Made by a program: the position numbers and the translations under genes. The notes beneath the pieces were generated by a model, which was not told the origin of the DNA, searched no databases, and saw only the letters and a list, made by a program, of their open reading frames with translations. From Paenibacillus xylanexedens (lineage in GTDB: Bacteria > Bacillota > Bacilli > Paenibacillales > Paenibacillaceae), in contig NZ_CP018620.1 of the NCBI RefSeq assembly GCF_001908275.1, forward strand, positions 4,836,001 to 4,900,000: 64,000 bases of DNA, written 5' to 3'. Below are positions 37,396 to 45,653 of the stretch, one piece after another; position 1 is the first letter of the stretch; the number at the start of each line of letters is the position of its first letter.

Positions 37396-39462
37396 CTACA
37401 GTTTCTGAATTTGCTCATAATAAATGTTCATCTGCAAGAAGCTCATACCAACCAATGGAATGACCAGATACAGAAAGATAAGGGCGTACATAGGTGTAAA
37501 TCCGATGGTTCTGCCCCATGATGCTTTGACATCAATCATTTTGCTGTACTCCTGCTTGCGTTGTTCAAAATAAAATTCCATCATGCTCTCGAGATCATCG
37601 AAGGCTTCACGTATTGAGATTTTGCCAAGGGCAAGCTGTAATTTATCAACCAGTCGCTGGAACTCGGGCAAACCCGCCTCTTCCTTTAATTGTTCAAGTG
37701 CAAGCTCTGGTCCATGTTCAAAATGCAACAAACATTTTTGCAGCGGGCGTTTGAAAATGACGGCAAATCGATTAAGCCACTCCAATATCTCCTCGACTGA
37801 CATCCGGTCCATCTCACGCAGAATGGATATCACTGTCTGGAATTGATAGATTTCATGTCGCATATCCAACCTTCGCATTTTCCGCTGAAATAACATGAGC
37901 CATACGGGCATGTAGTACCCAGCTCCACCCATAAGAATGGCTATAATCATTTCCCACCAACGTACATATTGCTTGTTATACACCTCAAGTTTCTGCATAA
38001 TGCGCGTGATGGTCTCATTCTGGGTATCAAGGTCCATCTGAACGGGAGATAACTGCTGTAATGCGTTGGCGACTTCTTCGTATGTAGCTCCTCGGTTCAT
38101 TTCTACACTTTTCAGCACGGATTGATCCAACGCTGTTTTTTCCTCAGCTTTCCTGAGATCCGCTTCAGCCATTGCACCAAACATTCGATCATCGCGAATT
38201 GGATCATACAAGATGTGGTTACGTTCAACCTGATGCAACAGCAAGATGCAACCCATTGTAAGGACCAAACAACCTGCGAATAACATCACTCGTCGAATGG
38301 CAAGCCATTCGTATTTCAACTCCGAGCTGCTCTCCCTCATGAGCCGTATCGTTTGACTGTACTGTGCACTGCCAGGTTTCGCTGCAAACAACATCGCCAA
38401 TTTCCGTATGAAGGTCTGCCTGTAAAGAAACTGATCCAACCATGAATGCTTATGCCCTGACCGGTAACGGGTCTCATCGTATTGCTGGAGCCTTTGCAGA
38501 AGCAAATAGGCAAGGATAATGATGACATAGATCGATATTTTGGTAACAAAACCGATTTTGCTGCGATAAAATTCATCCATCGTTGGGAAACTGACTCTGG
38601 CCCAACGTTCGATTGGAGCGGTGAACAATACCGGAGCAAGAGCGATAATATTAAGCCCTTTGAGCAGGTAATCCAATTTATCACGCCGCAAAATCTCCAA
38701 ATGAATCTCCTGAGTTAGGTTACCAAGTCCTTTGAGATAAATAGAACCTTGTGCCCTGTCCTTATCCCCGAACTCCATGACCATATAGGAAACGCCGGCG
38801 AATCCTTTGAGAAAACGGTTGGGAGCCACCTCATAATAACGCTCAAGTGCTTCATTCGGATCTGGAGAAGTTAGAGCTTCGTAGATCAGTCTTACTTGTT
38901 CTGCTGCTTCTCCTGTACCTGCTTCAGCAGCTTCATAGAGCGCTTCCTCAACCATGCCATGTTGATGATACCTATGCCGTACATCCGCAAAGAGATCCAA
39001 CATCTGAACCAGCAACCTTTTCTCCATACGACTGAGGCACATATCCAATACCAGACTGTTTAACACCACAGCACAGAGAATGGATAGTATTACAAAAGCG
39101 ATACCGGGCTGCAGAAAAAACAGAATGACACTAATGCCTCCATAACCTCCAAGAATAATCAGAACCACTATCATCGTTAGTCTGCGAAGTGAAGGTTCAT
39201 CCCCAACATGGCGGAATGAAATACGTTTCTGCACCTGTAGAATATAAGCTGATAGCAGTGGCACTTTCATTCCAAGACGGTAGAACTGCAACAAAATTGA
39301 TCCCAGTCCCTTGAATCCCTTCCCGCTAGGAGCAAAAATCACGCCGGATTGACTTGTTGAACCACCTCCTCTGTGACGTAACATACTTAAAACCAGAAGT
39401 GTGATCAGCAAACCTCCTGCACAAATACTTAATACGAGGAGCAAAAACCATTTAATTGTCAT
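37396..39462 (-). CDS. Double-length TadB/TadC-like inner-membrane platform protein
   Basis: Protein of 688 residues with about eight hydrophobic segments (1-25, about 90-135, 260-280, 305-325, 390-412, 505-530, 657-680). Two halves each contain a cytoplasmic helical region before a membrane segment, as in type II secretion F (GspF/TadB/TadC) proteins. The C-terminal half has the stretch LQLALGKISIREAFDDLESM, which resembles TadC. The length fits a fusion of TadB and TadC, normally two genes. The ATG at 39462 is chosen (GGGGTGAT seven bases upstream); it overlaps the ATPase gene by 11 bases. It should form the assembly platform for the ATPase. Confidence 0.82.
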   Translation of the reverse strand: MTIKWFLLLVLSICAGGLLITLLVLSMLRHRGGGSTSQSGVIFAPSGKGFKGLGSILLQFYRLGMKVPLLSAYILQVQKRISFRHVGDEPSLRRLTMIVVLIILGGYGGISVILFFLQPGIAFVILSILCAVVLNSLVLDMCLSRMEKRLLVQMLDLFADVRHRYHQHGMVEEALYEAAEAGTGEAAEQVRLIYEALTSPDPNEALERYYEVAPNRFLKGFAGVSYMVMEFGDKDRAQGSIYLKGLGNLTQEIHLEILRRDKLDYLLKGLNIIALAPVLFTAPIERWARVSFPTMDEFYRSKIGFVTKISIYVIIILAYLLLQRLQQYDETRYRSGHKHSWLDQFLYRQTFIRKLAMLFAAKPGSAQYSQTIRLMRESSSELKYEWLAIRRVMLFAGCLVLTMGCILLLHQVERNHILYDPIRDDRMFGAMAEADLRKAEEKTALDQSVLKSVEMNRGATYEEVANALQQLSPVQMDLDTQNETITRIMQKLEVYNKQYVRWWEMIIAILMGGAGYYMPVWLMLFQRKMRRLDMRHEIYQFQTVISILREMDRMSVEEILEWLNRFAVIFKRPLQKCLLHFEHGPELALEQLKEEAGLPEFQRLVDKLQLALGKISIREAFDDLESMMEFYFEQRKQEYSKMIDVKASWGRTIGFTPMYALIFLYLVIPLVGMSFLQMNIYYEQIQKL

Positions 39463-41278
39463 GCTGATCACCCCAGTGTTGCTTCATAAACTGTTCAAAT
39501 CTCTCAGCATCCTGTAATGTCATCTGTTCTCGCATATCTATCATGCTTCCAGAGGAGATTGGAGCTGTTGCAACATACACTCCATCTCTGTACTCCACAA
39601 CATTATGAAATGTAAAACCTGCCCTCTCTTCCACGCTATCACCTTGATTCGCACGAGGAAGACATTCCGTAATTCGTTCGATATATCTTCGTCCCTCAGC
39701 ATCTTTCTTCATATGGACATCGAAGTTGATTACACTCACAACCTGCTCCTCAGCAATATGCTCATGCTGGAACATACCTGTCTTGAGCAAGGAATTTCGG
39801 AGGGAGAAGACCAGATCACGAAACGTTTTAGCATGGTGGGTAAACAGGGTGAACAGACTGGCAACCTGAGACATTTGAATCATCCATGCGGCCACCTCAT
39901 CACTCGCAACCTCACCGAGAATATTGACGGTACCATCCGTTTTTTTCTGCAAATCAAGCCCTTGTTGACCTGAAATGTGTTCAGTCTCTCGGAAACTCAA
40001 AATATTACGTCGGCTATAGATCCGTCTTAATTGAAGTTCAAACGCCATCTCCTGTACCCGAAGGGTGTACGATGCATAGATGTGTTTGACCATAGCCATA
40101 AGCAACGTTGTTTTACCAGAACCTTGTGCCCCGGTTACAGCTGTGATCCGGCTTCCTTTCATCAGGTATTGAAGCAGTGTTATTGGCAGATCTGCGTTGT
40201 TACCCGTAATCAACTGTTCAAGTGAAGCATTCGGAATATCGAACTTCCGGACGAAGAACGCCCATGATTCTGCAAAAGGAGGACGAACAACAACGACACG
40301 GGAGCCGTCTTTCATCTCGTTCACCTTGTATCCACTTGCTTCCGACAACTGTCCGGGATAATTGTATTTGTATATATTCTGGCATACCCTTTTCAGTTCA
40401 CGGATGCTTCCGAATGACAGAAAGGATAGATGAATGGACTTACCTTTATAGAAAATCCAGACACTTTCCATGCCGCTAAGCGGTTCTTCATGTGCATCAT
40501 CCTCCAGTCCTTGATCCAGCAAATCATTCCATGAAGCCGGTTTTCGAAGTCCCATATTATGAACATCATCAAGCATACCGCTAACACCACCACTAACGCC
40601 GTCAATACGCTGGTCCCTTATCTCATCAACAACCGAGAATCCTTTATAATGCTGGTAGATACGTTGCACGATAATATCCGTCTTTTCTCTGAATCCAAGC
40701 TCTCGATATTCGCACTCGAACACATACTGAATATCCTCCTCAGAGATATAATAACTTCCTCCATCGTCCGTACCTTCTTCCATTCTCAGCCTTCCCAGAT
40801 CGTAGGTATCAATCATACGGGAGAGTGCATCTACACCGAATTGCTGTCGGTACAGATAAAACACAATCTCGAATCGGTCCTGGATCGTCAGCAAATCTGG
40901 TTCTGTAAACAAAATAACTTCATCTACATTTGATTTGTTCAGCCCTATGCTTCGGGTCAGGAGATCCCCTATCAGATTTTTAACATACGTTTTGTCGCTG
41001 ATACTGCCTGAGACACAGCCCTTCAGCGCTTTTCTCATCTCGGCACGCTGATTAATTCTTCGACGATATTCTTCTTCATGCAGACCCGCATCCGCGAGCT
41101 GACTATGACTAAGCTCATGAAGTGAGTTCTTCACCTTCTCAATCAACATGTCAATCGTGAATGATTCCTGTTCAGGCACACGAGCATTCTTTTCACGAAG
41201 AAACGTTCTATACTTGAACCAGATATAAGTCAGGCACAGAATCAAAATCAAACTTATCCATATGGTATTCCAGAGCAT
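39452..41278 (-). CDS. TadA/CpaF-type secretion ATPase with N-terminal membrane anchor
   Basis: Hexameric pilus/secretion motor of 608 residues. The ATPase core starts near 270: Walker A GAQGSGKT at 383-390, a divergent Asp box (RVQEMAFELQLRR), Walker B-like NILGEVASDE at 452-461 and a His box region FTLFTHHAKT at 476-485. Unlike most CpaF proteins it begins with a hydrophobic helix (residues 6-22), so it is probably membrane-anchored, and it has a 250-residue N-terminal domain rich in charged residues. The ribosome site AGGGGAG lies inside the end of the preceding gene, seven bases from it to this ATG's gene boundary. Confidence 0.88.
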   Translation of the reverse strand: MLWNTIWISLILILCLTYIWFKYRTFLREKNARVPEQESFTIDMLIEKVKNSLHELSHSQLADAGLHEEEYRRRINQRAEMRKALKGCVSGSISDKTYVKNLIGDLLTRSIGLNKSNVDEVILFTEPDLLTIQDRFEIVFYLYRQQFGVDALSRMIDTYDLGRLRMEEGTDDGGSYYISEEDIQYVFECEYRELGFREKTDIIVQRIYQHYKGFSVVDEIRDQRIDGVSGGVSGMLDDVHNMGLRKPASWNDLLDQGLEDDAHEEPLSGMESVWIFYKGKSIHLSFLSFGSIRELKRVCQNIYKYNYPGQLSEASGYKVNEMKDGSRVVVVRPPFAESWAFFVRKFDIPNASLEQLITGNNADLPITLLQYLMKGSRITAVTGAQGSGKTTLLMAMVKHIYASYTLRVQEMAFELQLRRIYSRRNILSFRETEHISGQQGLDLQKKTDGTVNILGEVASDEVAAWMIQMSQVASLFTLFTHHAKTFRDLVFSLRNSLLKTGMFQHEHIAEEQVVSVINFDVHMKKDAEGRRYIERITECLPRANQGDSVEERAGFTFHNVVEYRDGVYVATAPISSGSMIDMREQMTLQDAERFEQFMKQHWGDQHDN

Positions 41279-41285
41279 CGGAGGT

Positions 41286-42116
41286 TCAGGCTCCCCTTTC
41301 CAGCCTCTTCAGAACTGTGCGCATACCTGCACCGTCCATAATCAGGCGAGCGAGTTCGCTCATGCTTGCAGCAAAACTCCCTTTACGAATATCCTTATCC
41401 TCAGTCAAACTTTCCAACTGCAAGTATCTAGCGACATCTCGCCGATTCATTGCATCCAGGTATCCGGTTGTGTACGGTATCGCAGATATCGTGCCTTTAT
41501 ATCTGAACTGGCGCCGAATATTGGAAAGCGTTGCACGGGAATGCAAATCGTATTTGTTAATGACGACATGTATATTCTTATTGTTCATTCGTTCTGGCAG
41601 GATCTCTTCAAAGAACAACTCCAGATTTCGCATATTTTGATCGAGATTAATGACAACATAGTCCGCCTGTTGCAGCTTGAGCTGTGAATCAACACCAGCA
41701 TGATCCGCATCCAGAAGAACCAGATCATAATACTCGTTAGCTACATTTAGCAGCTTTTTCACTGTCTCACCATGTTCCTGCGGGGAACGTTCCATCTCAT
41801 CAATTCTTCCGGTTAGGAAATCAAGTCTTTCCTTCAGAAGTGGCTTGGTATAATCCCTGAGATTGTGCTTATTCAGACTGCCGCTCGAATGCAGCCGTTC
41901 AATCGCATCCCAGCCACCCTCTTCGAAGGAGAACATAAAATCCGCTGAATCCGTATCTTTGGATGGTAGAGCAGCTTCTGTGCCAGTTCCGGCAAGGCCT
42001 GCATTAACAAGTAACACTCTTGTTCTGTAGTGAAGTGCCATCGCATAAGCACTAATTAATGTATTTGATGTGCAACCTGTTCCTGCAAAAGGACTCCAAA
42101 AGGTAATGGTGCTCAT
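41286..42116 (-). CDS. CpaE/TadZ-like atypical P-loop protein, second copy
   Basis: Protein of 276 residues with a MinD/ParA-like fold: N-terminal strand TITFWSPFAGTGCTSNT, a Walker B-like YYDLVLLDADHAG, and VHVVINKYD near 187. The Walker A lysine is replaced (Cys15 in GTGCTS) and the signature lysine is also missing, as in many TadZ proteins that localise pilus machines rather than hydrolyse ATP quickly. It overlaps the preceding gene by four bases (ATGA). Confidence 0.8.
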   Translation of the reverse strand: MSTITFWSPFAGTGCTSNTLISAYAMALHYRTRVLLVNAGLAGTGTEAALPSKDTDSADFMFSFEEGGWDAIERLHSSGSLNKHNLRDYTKPLLKERLDFLTGRIDEMERSPQEHGETVKKLLNVANEYYDLVLLDADHAGVDSQLKLQQADYVVINLDQNMRNLELFFEEILPERMNNKNIHVVINKYDLHSRATLSNIRRQFRYKGTISAIPYTTGYLDAMNRRDVARYLQLESLTEDKDIRKGSFAASMSELARLIMDGAGMRTVLKRLERGA

Positions 42117-42826
42117 GCTCTCATCCTCTCTGCTTCTTTCATCGCACGGCGACTACGAACACTTTCCCAACCTGTTAACTGCTCGACCACGCGACACAAC
42201 GATTTTTTGTAATTTCGTGACAAAGGTCCAAGATGAACTCGGCGATGATGCTCATTCTCAAGCTTAACCGCCGCTGTTAACTCATCCCATGGAAGCACTA
42301 AGGATTCTCCTGTCCACACAAACGGACTGCCGTCCAGATACGCCCACAGATAACGAGCTTCAAGCTTGCAGTCAACCCCGTTAATTAAGAGCCGCTGAAA
42401 TGACAGCTCACCCGGCAATGACTGTTCTTCAAGCAACCGCTTCAACCAGCCCTTGCCACGTTCCAGATTGTAACGCTCATAATCACTCACCCAGACTCTT
42501 ACATCAGCGGTTAGCCAGAGATTACGTGAAGCAAAATGTGAAGTCTCCATGTCATATAACACATAATCATAACTGTCCAATCGCTCTCCATTTACTTCAA
42601 GATGATTCTCTACAGCTGCCGAAGTGACAAAATGACAAGCGATATCAAATCCTTCAAATTCCGTAATTCGCAAAGACTGCTGACCGTCACCTACACCGTA
42701 CCCATACTTCTGTTGTAAGGTTCCATCTACGAGCAAGACCTTGTTGCCTGTCGAAGCCAATATCTTGCAAAGATATAACATCAGATCATTCTTCTCACAT
42801 AAACCCGCAAAGATCCATGTATACAT
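42113..42826 (-). CDS. CpaE/TadZ-like atypical P-loop protein, first copy
   Basis: Protein of 237 residues of MinD/ParA-like layout: TWIFAGLCEKNDLMLYLCKI in place of the P-loop, KVLLVDGT, then YDYVLYDMET as the Walker B strand. Of the P-loop only one lysine (Lys12) is retained; the flanking Gly and Thr are lost, so nucleotide binding is doubtful. It probably forms a pair with the following CpaE-like protein. GGGAG stands about eleven bases before the ATG. No wider family could be named. Confidence 0.72.
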   Translation of the reverse strand: MYTWIFAGLCEKNDLMLYLCKILASTGNKVLLVDGTLQQKYGYGVGDGQQSLRITEFEGFDIACHFVTSAAVENHLEVNGERLDSYDYVLYDMETSHFASRNLWLTADVRVWVSDYERYNLERGKGWLKRLLEEQSLPGELSFQRLLINGVDCKLEARYLWAYLDGSPFVWTGESLVLPWDELTAAVKLENEHHRRVHLGPLSRNYKKSLCRVVEQLTGWESVRSRRAMKEAERMRA

Positions 42827-42903
42827 AGATGTTACAACTCCCTTCTATTTCTTTAAACCTTTGTTATTTGAATTATCTTAATGTGAAAACCTTAGATTAA
42901 TCT

Positions 42904-43923
42904 CTACTCTCCACCCGTTAGCAAGCTCTGCTGTTCTGTTTGTGAAGCTTCAGCAGGATCATTTACGCTTCCAGAATTAGCTCCTGCCCCGTTTCCTGAA
43001 CCATCATTCCACATCACTCCATCCGATGTTACCGGATTATTTGCAGATGGACGACTGTTATAAGTAACTGAGGATTGGGCCACATCCTGTTCCACTCCTT
43101 TTGATGGTGCTGTCACGGAGGCGGCCAGTGAACTTTCAAGCGAACTTCGCACTTGTCTGGATAACTCCTGTTCGGCTCGTCGAACAATATTCGGATCACT
43201 CTCCAGCAGTTTCAACACTTCTGAATTGGCAGGATACGTCGGGATTGCAGGTGTCTGAAACTGTGGTTCTACATAGGTTAAGGCATAGATTGAAGCTTTA
43301 TGTAAATAGGCATCTACAATTGCACTTGAGAGTGACAGAATCTCTTCCTCCGTCATCGTAATCCATAAGGTAGCTGCATTGAGTCGTTCCACTTTCTTCT
43401 TCGATAAAAGAACATAGTCTTGTCCGGTAGGGAATTGGATACGAACATCAATAATATCTCCCTTAACAAGTGAGGACGGCAGTAATACAACTTGCAGCTC
43501 TCGATTTCTTAAATCGGGCGGAGCCGGTGTATCCTCATATACCATCTCGGTGGTAATGGCTGTTCCTTTTTTTAACTCTATTTTGGCCACTTGGCCTTCC
43601 ATTTGCTTGGTACTGGACCAGAGATTTCGTGGTGCTTGTGCATCCGGAACAGCAATGAGCTTCAGATCCTCCGGTAATATCGGTTCACCTGCTTCAATAT
43701 CCCGAATCGTAACCCATCCTTGTGCGCCCGAATCCCATTGTTGCTTTAACTCAGCTTCCCTTTCCTCATATGCCGATAAATACCGGGCTTCTACGGCTGA
43801 CCTGACATCCCCCATCGTTTTGACATTGTAAATAACATATCCTCCGAACACCAACCCTACAGCTCCTGCTCCGATAAGTCCGGCATAGATCAGTTGACGG
43901 CTTTGTTTTCTTAATTTAGACAA
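42904..43923 (-). CDS. SAF-domain membrane protein (CpaB/RcpC-like)
   Basis: Protein of 339 residues: membrane segment at about 12-32, then a coiled charged stretch and a SAF domain (WVTIRDIEAGEPILPEDLKL, GTAITTEMVYED) like that of CpaB/RcpC of Tad pilus systems. The Ser/Asn/Gly-rich C-terminal 70 residues are low in complexity. In Gram-negative bacteria CpaB works with the secretin; with one membrane here it may sit in the wall or act as an envelope stalk (inference). It lies directly downstream of the kinase-fusion gene. Confidence 0.83.
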   Translation of the reverse strand: MSKLRKQSRQLIYAGLIGAGAVGLVFGGYVIYNVKTMGDVRSAVEARYLSAYEEREAELKQQWDSGAQGWVTIRDIEAGEPILPEDLKLIAVPDAQAPRNLWSSTKQMEGQVAKIELKKGTAITTEMVYEDTPAPPDLRNRELQVVLLPSSLVKGDIIDVRIQFPTGQDYVLLSKKKVERLNAATLWITMTEEEILSLSSAIVDAYLHKASIYALTYVEPQFQTPAIPTYPANSEVLKLLESDPNIVRRAEQELSRQVRSSLESSLAASVTAPSKGVEQDVAQSSVTYNSRPSANNPVTSDGVMWNDGSGNGAGANSGSVNDPAEASQTEQQSLLTGGE

Positions 43924-43947
43924 AAGAGGCTCTCCTTTCGTAATCTT

Positions 43948-45426
43948 CTAATCATGTACTTTCCTTCTTGAAAAGAATGAACGTTTCTTGGGCTGCTGTG
44001 CCATCATATGCGTTAAAATATGAGAAAACACTTTATCCATCTGTGCGTCCTTGTCAAAAGGATCAATATGTAACGGCAGACCATATACACTCGATGTATC
44101 CAGAGCTTTACGAATGCGCTGAACAGCCTCACTTGCTGCCAAGGGCAGACAATATATCCATTTCTCTTGTGGATACCGATGATGTGATCGAACAAAAGCA
44201 CCAATCTCCGCTTGTCTCCATTCGGCACCTGAGCCTATAACAATTGGCAGATCTGCACGCAGGAATTCTTCCAGCCGGTTCTGGTCCTGACCACTACCGA
44301 GATCCATCACGATGAACTGATAACTCCCCCCAAGCAAGGACAAAATATCCGCTCGCCCGGATTGTTTCCAATAATGCACACCATCCACTGCAAACTGTCT
44401 GCCTGCTGGCACCGGTTTACCCGCTTGAGCGATTTGTTGAATTCTTGCAAAGGATTGAGAGCGAGGTGACATTTCAATCACAGCTACTTTGAAGTTTTGC
44501 CTTTCGAGATAATGACTGATAGCTATAGCCGTGTGGGTAACCCCTACACCAGATGAAGCACCAGTCAGGGCAATAACTCTTGTTCCCCCATTCAAGGTCA
44601 TGGTTGTATCTCCACCGGGCGTTGTTCCGCCGGGTATGCGGAGCAGTTCTTTCCGAACCTCATCGGCAGATTGGAATCGCTCTTCGGCATTATACCTTAA
44701 CAGTCTTCTCGCCACAGGGATGTATGTCCGCGGAACATCACTCCGGATAGAGCTTTCCACACCCTGAATCCATTCCGTATACGCACCACTTGTCATAAGA
44801 TAAAGGAGCAATGCTCCGAGCCCATATAGATCTGAACGCGCATCGGTCTGACCCGCGCCATACTGTTCTGGAGCGGCAAAACCAGCGGTTCCCAACTTAA
44901 CGGTATCTTCAGCACTTTGCGGTTTGTAACTTCTGGCGATGCCAAAATCAATTAATCTTACTTCATGTTCCGGCGTGATCATGATGTTTGATGGTTTCAG
45001 ATCCCTATAGATAACAGGTGGATTCAGATTATGCAAATAACTCAACACATCGAGCAATTGAAGTACAAGCTCCGTCAACTGCTCCATCGGGATCTTCCCA
45101 CGACACTGTTTGAAATACTCACTGAGCGTTAACCCGTCGATGTATTCCATCACCAAGTATGTGTATCCGTCTTCATCCGGGACAAAAAAATCAACAATTT
45201 GCGGCAATCTTGGATGGCGAAGTGATGTCAGAAGAGCGGCTTCCGTCTCCATACTGCCTTCATATGGCATAATCGTTACACTTTCTTTAATTGCCCATAT
45301 CTTGCCCGGCAACTTCAGATCCTCCGCCTCGTATACATGGCTCATTCCGCCTGTTCCCAGAATGGATACGATACGATATCTACCTCCCAGCAGGCTTCCG
45401 CGTTCCAGCCTGGCCGGATGTCTCAT
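43948..45426 (-). CDS. Ser/Thr protein kinase fused to a CpaE/MinD-like domain
   Basis: Protein of 492 residues. Residues 15-265 are a eukaryotic-type kinase domain with all key residues: GTGGMSHV (24-31), Lys47 in WAIKE, the YRDLKPSN loop (140-147), DFG (160-162) and APE in GFAAPEQYG. A short Gly/Thr linker leads to a MinD/CpaE-like domain (about 282-480): IALTGASSGVGVTHTA with the Walker lysine replaced by Val296, KVAVIEMS, and FIVMDLGSG as the Walker B strand. The C-terminus is basic (KKRSFFSRRKVHD). No extracellular sensor or PASTA domain. The ATG at 45426 follows AAGGAGG. It heads the Tad-like operon, so it probably regulates pilus assembly by phosphorylation. Confidence 0.87.
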   Translation of the reverse strand: MRHPARLERGSLLGGRYRIVSILGTGGMSHVYEAEDLKLPGKIWAIKESVTIMPYEGSMETEAALLTSLRHPRLPQIVDFFVPDEDGYTYLVMEYIDGLTLSEYFKQCRGKIPMEQLTELVLQLLDVLSYLHNLNPPVIYRDLKPSNIMITPEHEVRLIDFGIARSYKPQSAEDTVKLGTAGFAAPEQYGAGQTDARSDLYGLGALLLYLMTSGAYTEWIQGVESSIRSDVPRTYIPVARRLLRYNAEERFQSADEVRKELLRIPGGTTPGGDTTMTLNGGTRVIALTGASSGVGVTHTAIAISHYLERQNFKVAVIEMSPRSQSFARIQQIAQAGKPVPAGRQFAVDGVHYWKQSGRADILSLLGGSYQFIVMDLGSGQDQNRLEEFLRADLPIVIGSGAEWRQAEIGAFVRSHHRYPQEKWIYCLPLAASEAVQRIRKALDTSSVYGLPLHIDPFDKDAQMDKVFSHILTHMMAQQPKKRSFFSRRKVHD

Positions 45427-45451
45427 ACCAATTCCTCCTTCAATACACAAC

Positions 45452-45522
45452 AAAAAAGGGAAAGCTTCACCGAAGAAGAACAGACCGGATATCCGGTTTC
45501 GTTCACTTCGGGATGCTTTCCC
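45452..45522 (-). terminator. Long terminator-like leader hairpin before the kinase gene
   Basis: On the minus strand GGGAAAGC (45515-45522) pairs with GCTTTCCC (45458-45465), with inner stems CCGAAG/CTTCGG, GAAC/GUUC and ACCGG/CCGGU, followed by six T. Because a promoter lies upstream and the ribosome site 15-20 bases downstream, it could be an attenuator in the kinase leader. It could also simply end transcription from the methyltransferase gene whose stop is 130 bp upstream. Confidence 0.65.
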
Positions 45523-45551
45523 TCAGGTTTGTTATGGTTAATATTGGTATC

Positions 45552-45581
45552 ATTATAGTACAGGCAGGAATAGATTGTAAA
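45552..45581 (-). promoter_or_regulatory. Sigma-A-type promoter of the Tad-like operon
   Basis: On the minus strand TTTACA (45576-45581), an 18-bp spacer and TATAAT (45552-45557). The predicted start lies about 120 bases upstream of the kinase ATG, with the leader hairpin in between. Confidence 0.65.
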
Positions 45582-45653
45582 GCACAAAATTTAATGAGCT
45601 TAATCGAATCAATTTCATAATACCTTTAACAGCTTTAATCAAGGCTAGATCTC

